Shown: positions 26,001-33,408 of the stretch, piece by piece
How the letters are laid out: the number at the start of each line of letters is the position of its first letter
Position numbering within the stretch: the stretch's first letter is position 1
NCBI GenBank assembly: GCA_002794465.1
Contig: MTSL01000166.1
Location: 1-38,060 of the forward strand
Reading direction: 5' to 3'
Source: Paramicrosporidium saccamoebae
Lineage: Eukaryota; Rozellomycota
Length of the DNA: 38,060 nucleotides
Position numbers and translations under genes: made by a program
Notes under the pieces: generated by a model
What the model was told of the DNA's origin: nothing
The model's input: only the letters and a program-made list of their open reading frames with translations
Database searches by the model: none

Positions 26001-28281
26001 CCTGCCGGATGATATGGCCGAACAGTTTTACACATCGTACTCTCATGCGTCACTCTGTGTTGTTGCCAGCATCGCCTTCAAGCAAAGTCTAGACTCGAAC
26101 ACATCGCCTGGCAAGGCGGTGGAACGAGAGCGATGGTTTCCTGTAGAAGGCGATCGCGCTGCATCCCATGCCATCATCAGCAAGGAGCCGGCACCGTTTT
26201 CTTTTTCCCAATGTTGCGCCTATGGTATATCATGGCCGATTATAACAGGTCCATCCATGTCTGCTCACAACACACGCGTGGGCTACCGAATAAGCCAAGA
26301 TAAGATAGTGTTCTTGGATGGCTATAACTGTCCTGAAAGGACTACTAATCATCCACGACATAAAGATTGGGCAAAGCACGAACTTTATGAGGAAACCTTG
26401 AAGGCAGACACAGTTCGTGATCTTTATCCACTGAAAACTCACGGCATCATTGTTGCTCTTCACGTTGCTCATCACAATAACTATCAAGTGATGATGGCGT
26501 CTTACGGGCTTCCTCCACTTGGAACGATCATTCTTCGCCCCGACAAAGGCTTCTTAGCCATGATTGCTCGCTCGTCCGACGACACGGTCAGTGCCATAGA
26601 TGTTAAAAACGGCGATGTGATTGTGGTGGGCCCACTGGAAGGAATATCAAAATTAGAGTCGGGGAAGCTTGTACTACCTTCCAGCTATTCACCGGAAAAA
26701 ATTGCCAAGACAGTCTATAGCTCTACCTTGGATGTTTCACTCTGTGTCGTCGCCGTCATTTCCGTCAACCAAGGCCGGCAATTGAGAAGAACTAGATCCA
26801 GTGAAGCAACCGCGCAAGCGACCGAATCACTGCCAGCGGGGAGCCTATCATCTACTCTTCCACAATCAAGAAGAACTAGATCCAGTGAAGCAACCGAACA
26901 AACGGCGAGACCATGGATGTACTCCCCCTTGACATCGGGGAGGCCATCATCTACTCTTCCACAATTGGGAAGAACCAGATCTGGTAAGTTAATCGAACAA
27001 GGGACGAGACCATGGACGTACTTGCCTTTGACAACGGGAAAGCCATCATCTACCATTTCACAATTGGAACGATCTATACCTAACCTCCAAAGACACTTGG
27101 ATCCGTCCGATGAATACAGTGGTAATACCATTTTGCTTTCAGAAGATGAAGAATCTGCTGATGAAGGATCTACTCTTTCCCACGGCCACAGCCAAGGGGC
27201 TAACGAGTCATATCTGCGTACACACGAGCCGTGTATGAAAGCAACACGGCCATCAGAATTAACCAGTCCCAGCCTCCAAAAAATTCCAGACTTGTGGGAT
27301 GAAGTAAGCGAGGTTGAACTTTCCTTCTCTGAAGACTGTTCCCCGCACATTGAGGGGCCAGCAAAGAGAGTAGATTGGTTCTCCGAAAGTCGCAAGCTGT
27401 ATCATTCCTTTCAAGTCACCCAGAAGAATCCACAGTCATCCGTCTTTTTTTCTCAACGTTGCTATTATGGACCGATAAAGACTACCGTTCATTCTTCCCA
27501 CACAATGGGCAGGAATGCTGTTATGGGCTACCGGGTAACTGAGAGCCGAATTCTGCTTTTGGATGGCTATAATCTAGAGGAACAGGCAGGCGACAGCGAT
27601 TGGGCAAAGCAAAGTCTTGACAAGGCCGCCTTGGAGGTTGACGTATTCAAAAAGTCGTATCCACTAAAGACGCACGGTCTCGTTGTTGCTCTTCATAGCA
27701 CTTGTCGTTCCGATCATCAAGTGGTAATAGGCTCTTACGGGGACCTTTCACTCGGTGCGATGCTTCTTCGCTCATATGATGGGATCTATCTTGTCCCTGT
27801 TATTCGCTCGTCTGATGATGTTGTTGTAGCTGCAAGCGTTCAAGATGGCGATGTCATTGTGGTGGGGCCGCTCTCGGAACTATCATTGTTGGAATCGGGA
27901 CATTTTAAGTTGGACACATCATGTCCTCTGGATGTAATTACTCAAAGAGTTTATGGAGATGAGACCAAATGGGAAATGTCAGTTGCAGCCATCATTTCCG
28001 TTTCGGATCGCGCACCATCACCGCCACCGTTGGAACAGACCAAATCCAAACTTGATCTGCTTGCAGACTTGCAAAGCGAGTTGCTGGGAGATGCGCATTT
28101 GTTTTTCGACATGGAGGATCTTCAGTTTCCTCCCCTTGTTGACAAACAAGACGAAGCGCTAGTATATCCACCCATACCAATAAGCACAACACCGCATCCT
28201 GTTGCCGAATCTGCCATCCGCTCACTACCAAATCCATCTGATGATGAATCAACGGATGACGAATCAACAGATGTGAGTTAA
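23080..28281 (+). CDS. Secreted 1733-aa protein with five copies of a ~210-aa domain; possible degenerate PP2C fold
   Basis: The ATG at 23080 begins a signal peptide (MISLWIIIFVLNTCPLANC). Five homologous domains lie at about residues 159-374, 504-712, 797-1002, 1015-1231 and 1429-1643. Each runs: (E/K)R..WF; FSQ(C/R)C..G; (V/M)GYR(I/V)...(I/L)(V/L)FLDGY; YPL(K/Q).(D/H)G(L/I).V(A/V)L; SYG..PLG(A/T)(I/M)(I/L)LRP; (I/V)(I/A)RS.DD; (G/R)D(V/I)(I/V)VVG(P)L...(S)(K)LES; and a final VSLCVVA(V/L)I. The order and spacing recall PP2C/PTC7-type phosphatases: FLDGY for VADGVGG, SYG.PLG for the GDS strand, GDVIVVGPL for GDIIL.TDGL. The later metal-binding Asp residues are replaced, so at best these are pseudophosphatase domains. 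That link is tentative. Linkers are Ser/Pro-rich with their own repeats, and the tail is DDESTDDESTD. One uninterrupted exon. Confidence 0.7.
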   Translation: MISLWIIIFVLNTCPLANCSWWFDQQQPFGAEPPVDNEVEEMASRYFLNMELFEGYEPLSHLLESDPLQPRHTKPALSDSPVACFLQSNFQKSSDSDYLEFQAKAPQIHPEPHHVPSVSEMPDVSSYNEPDTYSFEATTTPLFDGSSSLSPSPFEKMPEREIWFTAAEGRKLSHALIADTAAPLSFSQCCADGMLNPKIFATHMMAQNAHMGCRITQNRIIFLDGYRTGQALTNPRHRDWAKHEICKEALEDARIRDFYPLQRHGLFVALHVIRDTTYQAIIASHGLAPLGAIILRPEGDHLAVIARSIDDTSIATTVEDNDVIVVGPLQQIAQLELKKLVLPTSYSPEAIAKAVYDPAAEASLCVVATVLVNQTLRSDKTTSAVYLPQAALPGQTIGSLQKAPPSPSPQPSLQRNSESALRPSAASLTIAKPRPVQVKTTKPGPQQLANSFDKPNNAKSLLSAAHIPFSPPVINQRSGALLIRSNKPSATRPPVASPSKFSAGRAVWFSSHFSPQLVSQSNVTSGSLIPIFSKMCAYGVSNPLRHGTQIVGETSKVGYRMESNRIVFLDGFKLGRNDAARHHSDRVLRDIYGTAGQSLDVYPLKVDGLVVVLRPDSQLKIASYGKPPLGAVLLRPYGDHFISVIRSSDDTVATASVRDRDVVVIGPLEALSKLESKDLKISPHCTMNEAVYLVYNSVAEVSLCVVALIHSGLCQQWPNSSPDPDYLYGRGSNFGPIPPGVCSSHPVPHSNGLKDSGFRADPPEAGRVLPKSSSTSLDLAKARADSLPPYSIDELTERAEWFILSRTPRKFSFIDNGDDESLVFFSQRCFYGSPIPSFSGSVMKAECTYLGYRISRDRILFLDGYQETTAWSARNDLDEQTLETDTFKTLYPLKVDGLAVVLCDNHRIMFKSYGRTPLGAMLLRLDGSRFVPVVRSLDNSLVTAQVKNGDIVVVGEHRGLSKLLSGSNVFVANSLPDDMAEQFYTSYSHASLCVVASIAFKQSLDSNTSPGKAVERERWFPVEGDRAASHAIISKEPAPFSFSQCCAYGISWPIITGPSMSAHNTRVGYRISQDKIVFLDGYNCPERTTNHPRHKDWAKHELYEETLKADTVRDLYPLKTHGIIVALHVAHHNNYQVMMASYGLPPLGTIILRPDKGFLAMIARSSDDTVSAIDVKNGDVIVVGPLEGISKLESGKLVLPSSYSPEKIAKTVYSSTLDVSLCVVAVISVNQGRQLRRTRSSEATAQATESLPAGSLSSTLPQSRRTRSSEATEQTARPWMYSPLTSGRPSSTLPQLGRTRSGKLIEQGTRPWTYLPLTTGKPSSTISQLERSIPNLQRHLDPSDEYSGNTILLSEDEESADEGSTLSHGHSQGANESYLRTHEPCMKATRPSELTSPSLQKIPDLWDEVSEVELSFSEDCSPHIEGPAKRVDWFSESRKLYHSFQVTQKNPQSSVFFSQRCYYGPIKTTVHSSHTMGRNAVMGYRVTESRILLLDGYNLEEQAGDSDWAKQSLDKAALEVDVFKKSYPLKTHGLVVALHSTCRSDHQVVIGSYGDLSLGAMLLRSYDGIYLVPVIRSSDDVVVAASVQDGDVIVVGPLSELSLLESGHFKLDTSCPLDVITQRVYGDETKWEMSVAAIISVSDRAPSPPPLEQTKSKLDLLADLQSELLGDAHLFFDMEDLQFPPLVDKQDEALVYPPIPISTTPHPVAESAIRSLPNPSDDESTDDESTDVS
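26780..27080 (+). repeat. Linker tandem repeat between domains 4 and 5
   Basis: About three to four imperfect copies of a ~30-residue unit: (R)RTRSSEATxQ...(T)ARPW(M/T)Y.PLT(S/T)G(R/K)PSSTLPQ. The DNA blocks agaactagatccagtgaagc and ccatcatctactcttccaca recur. This is a low-complexity spacer inside the five-domain gene. Confidence 0.75.
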
Positions 28282-28593
28282 CAGATGCGAGTTGGCAAAC
28301 GCTGGTTATAATCTTCAAAGAGCGCATCATTTGGTTGAGAGATTACCACGGCGTCAATTTAAATGAGCGACAGAGAACTACCAACTGATATGGACTCACG
28401 GACATAGTGTCCAAACATTAGAGAGTCAACCTTTCCATTCCTCGACTCTAGTTCTTCTTTCCATACTTGGACAAGCACCCATCACTCAGATAAGCATTCT
28501 ACTATCTCATAATTTCACTATCTTTGGTTTTAGATGTAACATGTAAATCAAATAGCTTTATTCAGCTGTCAATGATATCGCGCAACGCCCCAT
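28282..28593. other. Spacer between five-domain gene and expansin 3
   Basis: 312 bases between convergent stops, AT-rich, with no gene or repeat that I can support. Confidence 0.4.
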
Positions 28594-29064
28594 TTAACAA
28601 GGGACAAAATCCCACTTAATGGAGAGAATACCTTTATCTTTGGAATCAAGTTTGGCAAATGCCTCGTCGCTGAGATCAATCTTGTCAGGCGTACATCCAG
28701 GACATGTGTCTGTGACCTTGACCTTTTGTTTCTTTCCATTATAATCAATCATGATGCATTTGCCACAGCTGGCAGGCATAAGAGAGGGATGGATGGCACA
28801 GAGCATAGGATCGCTGGGGATTGAGCCACAACTTCCCGGATTGGACTTCCATTCCGTGTAGAAGCTTGCCTTGCCTCCGTTGGCACCAGGAGCACCTCCA
28901 CTGCCCCCAGATGAGGAGGGAGATGATGAGGCGGATGAGGACGCAGGAGACGAAGCAGCTGGAGAAGCGGCAGCCCTCTCGATGGCCTTCTCAGGGATGG
29001 CATGCGAGAGGCCAAGGATCGCAACGGCGAAGAGCGAAATGATATAGGAGATTCGAGTGTTCAT
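28594..29064 (-). CDS. Secreted expansin-like DPBB protein 3, short Ser/Ala linker, 156 aa
   Basis: A signal peptide starts at the ATG at 29064 (MNTRISYIISLFAVAILGLSHA); an ATG three codons upstream is also possible. The Ser/Ala/Pro linker is much shorter than in expansin 2 and ends with the same GGSGGAPGANGG. The DPBB domain differs from expansin 2 by only a handful of residues (for example SNPGSCGSIPSDPMLCAIHP and KKQKVKVTDTCPGC). All cysteines and the IDLSDEAFA motif are kept. The 5' flank is duplicated with it. The pair therefore arose by duplication across the intervening 9 kb, or by transposition of a gene-plus-promoter block. Confidence 0.85.
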   Translation of the reverse strand: MNTRISYIISLFAVAILGLSHAIPEKAIERAAASPAASSPASSSASSSPSSSGGSGGAPGANGGKASFYTEWKSNPGSCGSIPSDPMLCAIHPSLMPASCGKCIMIDYNGKKQKVKVTDTCPGCTPDKIDLSDEAFAKLDSKDKGILSIKWDFVPC

Positions 29065-29500
29065 AATAATCAAGTCTTTGTGTGCGCATCCAAGTAAGAT
29101 CCAGCTCTTTATAGAACTTTGCCAAGATATGACATGTACGGAGCACAGCCAATCGCCCTAGGTCAATCTGCGATGTGGTCTGCATCGCTATTGGTGCAGC
29201 TACACGAATGGGCCAATCAAATCGTCCACATGGCTGCTCGTTTCTCTGTAAATTCACGAATATCCAATGTCCGTCATCTCCTCATAGCCCAAATAGTGTA
29301 TACTTTTTGAGATGGGCTGCAGTGGCAATAAATTACTCATTATGCGGCACTTTCAATAATTGCTATTGTGTCCAACTCATCTAGGCGGTTTTCTGAACAG
29401 TCGTCTATCATCCCGGCGTAAGCCACGACACCCACTAATTGGCTACAACTTTTAGTGCTAACCAAATGGAAGAAGGTAGAGAAAGGCGAGCGGTTAATTT
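29065..29500 (-). promoter_or_regulatory. Upstream region of expansin 3
   Basis: CCAAT pentamers occur at 29148-29152 and 29210-29214, with an inverted one (ctattgg) at ~29186. The region parallels the expansin 2 flank. Bases 29300-29500 hold nothing I recognise. Confidence 0.35.
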
Positions 29501-29519
29501 CCAGCATGCAGCAGGATTC

Positions 29520-29853
29520 GCCAATCAAGCATGCCTCTCCTTATTTCCACAGGGGACCGGTCACACGTGGTAATTGCGTGATCTTGACGTGCCATTACAC
29601 ATATCTGATCTGCCCCATGATATTCTACGTCATCTTCTCGGCGATTCTGAAATATCGCGCAACCTACCATCACAAAGCCCATAAGTGGCAAACATTAGCA
29701 CCAATGTTGAAAGTGTCTGCAAGTTTGGATGTACCTGCAAGAGATCTTTGCGAGGCCAAAATGTCACATCATGTGTTTGCTTCTACCAGATTACGAATAG
29801 ACAGCTACCATCCAGTATCTGTCAAAGTTTCATTAACCACCTATTTCAATTAA
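29520..29853 (+). pseudogene. Family A copy A2, decayed
   Basis: Upstream, cgccaatcaagcatgcctctcc followed by ttatttccacaggggaccggtcacac copies the A1 promoter, but the second CCAAT is altered to CCGGT. The coding remnant begins directly in TM2 (LICPMIFYVIFSAILKYRATYHHKAHKW), so ~30 N-terminal codons are deleted. The block matching KFWMYLREIFHCEAK is out of frame with it, and the frame soon ends in unrelated sequence. Confidence 0.65.
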
Positions 29854-29918
29854 TTTTCAGGCGAGGATATATGTTGACTGAACTAATATCAATTGACATA
29901 TATACTCGCCTGAAAATT
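29852..29918. repeat. 67-base near-perfect hairpin, 23-bp arms
   Basis: The left arm 29852-29874 (aattttcaggcgaggatata...) pairs with the right arm 29896-29918 (...tatactcgcctgaaaatt) with one mismatch, leaving a 21-base loop. It sits exactly between the ends of the decayed A2 and B3 copies. It could be a tiny mobile-element remnant or a folded RNA end. I see no clear target-site duplication. Confidence 0.75.
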
Positions 29919-29924
29919 CATCTG

Positions 29925-30443
29925 AATTATTGTGCAATCACGATTGCTTGTGGTGACACTGTTGTTGTGGCCAGTACGAGCTTCTCTGGAGCATTGCGCA
30001 GGATAGTCAAGGTTGCCTCAAACTAGCACCAGACTCTGAGGAAATTTATCTGAACACAAAGACTGTCTTGAAATCTTCCTTCAATCGAATGTAGACCAAA
30101 ACATAATCCCAATCAAGTATCAACTAGCTTCTCCGCCAATTGCTGGATTCCCAAATGCGCGAAAGGGATAGGACACGCAGATTATTGCAATTATTGTGTC
30201 TTGGCGTGACGAGTCCCTCATGGGATCCAGCTTAGGGTTGGCCCAGTCTAAGCACGATAGCACTTTCTTTGTTGTTGGGCGGCTCTTATGGGGCTCGATG
30301 ATGCGTGTCATACCGAACAGAGTGGCGATTGCGATTGCGATCAGCAGCACTACTGCTGCCCACATCTTGCCATCATCGCGGAAGAATAGTGCGATCACAA
30401 GGATCTCGGCATTTTCAAGCGTGTCACACATATTTCCTTTCAA
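29925..30443 (-). pseudogene. Family B copy B3, decayed
   Basis: The minus strand reads DDGKMWAAVVLLIAIAIATLFGMTRIIEPHKSRPTTKKVLSCLDWANPKLDPMRD, matching the B2 core. It stops at 30120. The family C-terminal part (LTILRNAPEKLVL, compare B2 TIPRNDPEMLIL) continues in other frames to ~29925. The N-terminal segments are missing where it abuts B4. Confidence 0.65.
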
Positions 30444-30449
30444 AACGCA

Positions 30450-31066
30450 CTATACTGCTAAACCTATCCAACCCACTGCCACAGGCTCTCCGGCACCATC
30501 CTTGAAGCGACCGCACATAACAAGTGCCGCCGACAGCATGACCATGGTGAGTTCATTGCCTCCTCTGGCGAACCGTATTCCATCCAATGTCGCCAGGAAG
30601 CCAAAAATACAACGCACCGCGAACCTACCGCGCCTTGCCCAGTCGGCACTGGGGTGCCATCTTCCTGGGTCCAATTCTGGGCACATTCTGTTAGCCATTG
30701 ATATGGCCTTCTCGATAAAGGGCCTCTTGGACGACCTTGCCCAGCAGGTGGTGAACAGGATCACCACCATGACCTACAGCATGAACAAGGCCGTCTATCC
30801 CTTAGTGTCCCCTCGGAAGTACGGAGCAGCTACCACGATGAGTGTCCACATCCAGAACACATGGATGTGCAATATAGGGCCACATGACTCCAGAACGTAG
30901 TCGCAGCCGGCGACAGCAATCACGACCACGAACGTGCCTACCCATCTTGCCAAGATGTCGACGGAGCAAAAGTAACTGACTGTAGCAATGTCAATGACAG
31001 AAGGTTAGGCTTACTGGCAATCCTCAACAGGTGAAGGGCAGCACAGACAATGCCAACACCAGGCAG
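30450..31066 (-). pseudogene. Family B copy B4, start lost and two in-frame stops
   Basis: B4 is homologous to B5 along its length, including the 35-nt intron (30980-31014, GTAAGC...ATTGAC...CTACAG). The codon at the B5 start position is CTG (31064-31066). Exon 2 has TAG codons where B5 reads AWAALLMLMAI. After the stops an open stretch continues (WARRGRFAVRCIFGFLATLDGIRFARGGNELTM...). It keeps a longer C terminus than B5 (ALVMCGRFKDGAGEP...). Confidence 0.7.
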
Positions 31067-31607
31067 GGCGAGATCAGCATCGTGAGCTCGTTCCCTCCTC
31101 TGGCGAACCGTATCTCATTTAGTGTTGCGAGGAAGCCAACAAGACAACGGACTACAAATCGACCACGCCTTGCCCAGACGGCACTGAGGATGTATCTATC
31201 CGGGTCCAAGATTGGACCCATCCTGTCGGTGATTGCCAGGACTTTCTTGATTAAGGGCCTCTTGGACGGCCTTACCCAATGAGTGACTAGCAAGGTCACC
31301 ACTATGGCCATCAGCATCAACAAAGCTGCCCACGCCTTGGTACTCCCTCGAAAGTATGGAGCAGCTACCACAATGACTGTCCACATCCAGAACACATGGA
31401 TGTGCAATATTTGGCCGCATGACTCCATAATATAGTCACAGCCAGCGACAGCAACCACGAACACGAACACGAACGTGCCTACCCATCTTGCCAAGATATT
31501 GACGGAGCAAAAGTAACTGACTGTAACAATGTCAATGACAGAAGGTTGGGCTTACTGGCAATCCTCAACAGGTGAAGGGCAACACAGACAATGCCAACAC
31601 CAGACAT
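30525..31607. repeat. 541-bp tandem duplication (B4/B5)
   Basis: Two direct units repeat with a 541-base period, anchored by gacggagcaaaagtaactga at 30960 and again at 31501, and by cacatccagaacacatggat in both. Identity looks like roughly 85-90 percent by eye. The junction fuses the end of B5 to the former first exon of B4. Confidence 0.85.
31024..31607 (-). CDS. Family B membrane protein B5, spliced, 182 aa, C terminus altered
   Basis: I read complement(join(31024..31520,31556..31607)). The ATG at 31607 starts MSGVGIVCVALHLLRIA. The intron at 31521-31555 (35 nt, GTAAGC...CATTGAC...TTACAG) is phase 1, at the same position as in B2, and continues ISYFCSVNILARWVGTFVFVFVVAVAGCDYIM. The core TKAWAALLMLMAIVVTLLVTHWVRPSKRPLIKKVLAITDR...LDP parallels B2. 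The protein ends LVLALSVLPFTC, because the last ~40 bases run into B4 exon-1 sequence in a different frame: the tandem duplication supplied a new stop. It lacks the last B2 hydrophobic segments. It may be expressed as a shortened form. It is divergent from A3. Confidence 0.55.
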
Positions 31608-32060
31608 GGCGAGTTGTTGGGGGATCCACTGTGCCACTTGTTTTATGCAGGCGCATGAACTGCCTAATCTGGAAGACTGAGCAAATGCGGACTCAGGAGC
31701 AACCCGAGAATAGAATAATTTGATTTGATAGACCAAGTCGCCAAGGGGGTTGCTCCACAGAGTACTGATTAGGGGCCATCCCAGAATTTGACAAATCGAC
31801 TCTGGGACCTGACTCACAGCGTTCTAATACTCTTTGCCCCAAGGCGCTTGTAGCTTGCTTTTCAAGTGCTGCGGCATCGTGCAAGCTTATGACGTGAAGT
31901 GGATAAGCTTTTCTTGCAATTTAGGCTTCACCATACCAGCCAATGACAACAATAGGAAGAAGTGGACCAATGGGGGGGGGTATTGCTTTCCACCTCTCCT
32001 AGGAGGCCAATCACACTGATGACCATAAATGTCTTGATGTAATGCTCCGTGCCTAACATC
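31608..32060. promoter_or_regulatory. Shared head-to-head upstream region of B5 and A3
   Basis: 453 bases between divergent starts. CCAAT pentamers lie at 31940-31944, 31967-31971 and 32007-32011. The block ggccaatcacact...aaatgtcttga matches the one before A1. A G9 run lies at 31972-31980. No gene is seen inside. Confidence 0.5.
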
Positions 32061-32681
32061 ATGCAAGTAACCAGTGGCTACGCTTGGCGAAACTTGACTG
32101 CTTCTTCTCTCTACGCTGCTTTGTCGTTCTATTTGTTCTGTTTATCAGGCTTTGAGATTCTAGCGTGGTCTGGAGAGTGGAGGCTGAGGGGGAAATGGAC
32201 CTGCTTTATCGTGCCTTACATCGCCCTTCTGGCAATCCTCAAGTATCGTGCCGCTCATCATCGTAAAATTCGCAAGCACCAGGATCCTGGCTGCACCACC
32301 GATGATAGCGACAAGAATAGTAGCAGATTGCCGATGTATCTACAAGAAGCATTCTACAGCAAGGCGAAAATGTCCTCCATTTATCTTCGAGCATTTAACG
32401 AGTACTGGAATTTGGCCTGCTATTCCGTCGTTTGGATGCTGTTTCCAAAACATATCGCATTAGTCTATTTGTTGACTGTATGGGTGTCCATAGTTGTACA
32501 GACAATAATGGTTGGCATCCATTGGTACGCCCTCACCGGCGCAGATTATTTAGTTTACAATGGTCGGCGCTACACAATCTACGTACTGGGAATGTCTGTT
32601 TCTCTGCTAAAAGATGAAGAGGGAAAGGTTCTATGCTATCCAACTCTTGATCTCCATGGACTGATTCGATCCGACACTTAA
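32061..32681 (+). CDS. Family A membrane protein A3, 206 aa, unknown function
   Basis: The ATG at 32061 (MQVTSGYAWRNLT) is the first ATG of the frame; the open reading begins four codons earlier at a GTG. Hydrophobic segments are SLYAALSFYLFCLSGFEIL, CFIVPYIALLAIL and a long CYSVVWMLFPKHIALVYLLTVWVSIVVQTI. KYRAAHHRKIRKH is the family signature turn. The C-terminal cytosolic or lumenal tail keeps LVYNGRRYTIY and KDEEGKVLCYPTLDLHGL. About half of the aligned positions agree with A1, so the copies are old relative to the B1/B2 duplication. The frame is intact. It is divergent from B5 over a CCAAT-rich spacer. Function unknown; a surface or endomembrane protein is plausible. Confidence 0.65.
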   Translation: MQVTSGYAWRNLTASSLYAALSFYLFCLSGFEILAWSGEWRLRGKWTCFIVPYIALLAILKYRAAHHRKIRKHQDPGCTTDDSDKNSSRLPMYLQEAFYSKAKMSSIYLRAFNEYWNLACYSVVWMLFPKHIALVYLLTVWVSIVVQTIMVGIHWYALTGADYLVYNGRRYTIYVLGMSVSLLKDEEGKVLCYPTLDLHGLIRSDT

Positions 32682-32885
32682 TCCATGGCAATGTAACAAT
32701 CGTTAGAACTGTTGTAAAATGCTCTCTGATTAATATACCTTGGTACTAATAAATATGCACATCTGCGTCCCAAATTTGGAATCTCCGGTAGGGGCCTCAA
32801 TACGACAAACTCTCCAATAGCGTGCATTCTCCGATTCTATTGCACGCGTTGATTTTCCACCAGCGACCCGGCAAACACATCTAGA

Positions 32886-33027
32886 GACATGTACTCCCCT
32901 TTAGCACAATTCCGCGTTTGAAGACGAGGAGCAGAAGTTTATGTACTACCCGACTGCTGATATTTGCGGATTACTCCCACCTGACCATGACCATGACCAA
33001 GGCCGTGAACCGCTTACCGGCCAATAA
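32886..33027 (+). pseudogene. Family A fragment A4 (C terminus only)
   Basis: The translated tail FEDEEQKFMYYPTADICGLLPP matches the A1 C terminus (QDEEQNNLYYPTIDNLGLLPP). It then runs on through a DHDHDQ stretch to a TAA. No upstream coding part of the family precedes it. Confidence 0.6.
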
Positions 33028-33408
33028 AGGCAGCGGTGATTCTTGTATTGTAAAGTAGTGGTATATTTATCTGGATGCTTATCCAAATATGGAAGGTAGA
33101 GTCAGAGGTGAGGAACAGAAAAATTGACTCTCCAATTTTTGGACACCATGTCGGAGAGCCCATACCAGTGGGTAATGAACAACTCTCTGTCGTCCATTTA
33201 TACCAACACCGTGGTCATACTCCCACACGTAACATTATGATGGGTTGGCTGTAGGAGCATGTCATTGAATAAAAATCTTGATTACATTTAGAATTCCGAG
33301 ACCCAGTGCGCTTAACTATCCAATATCCTTGTTCGCTTGGTGATTAATGTACCTTGGTCCGGATTCGTCGCGTCATTAGTAGCCCAACGTCAACAGACAG
33401 GGCCTGTC
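33028..33408 (+). other. Spacer between A4 fragment and TEL2
   Basis: About 380 bases in which I see no gene. This marks the right edge of the accessory region. Confidence 0.35.

Noticed and set aside
29852-29918. Calling the hairpin a transposon
   Set aside because: There is no transposase and no clear target-site duplication, so I left it as an inverted repeat.
30196-30900. Plus-strand frame antisense to B3 and B4
   Set aside because: Spans two decayed copies on the opposite strand. Its content is the reverse reading of hydrophobic segments.
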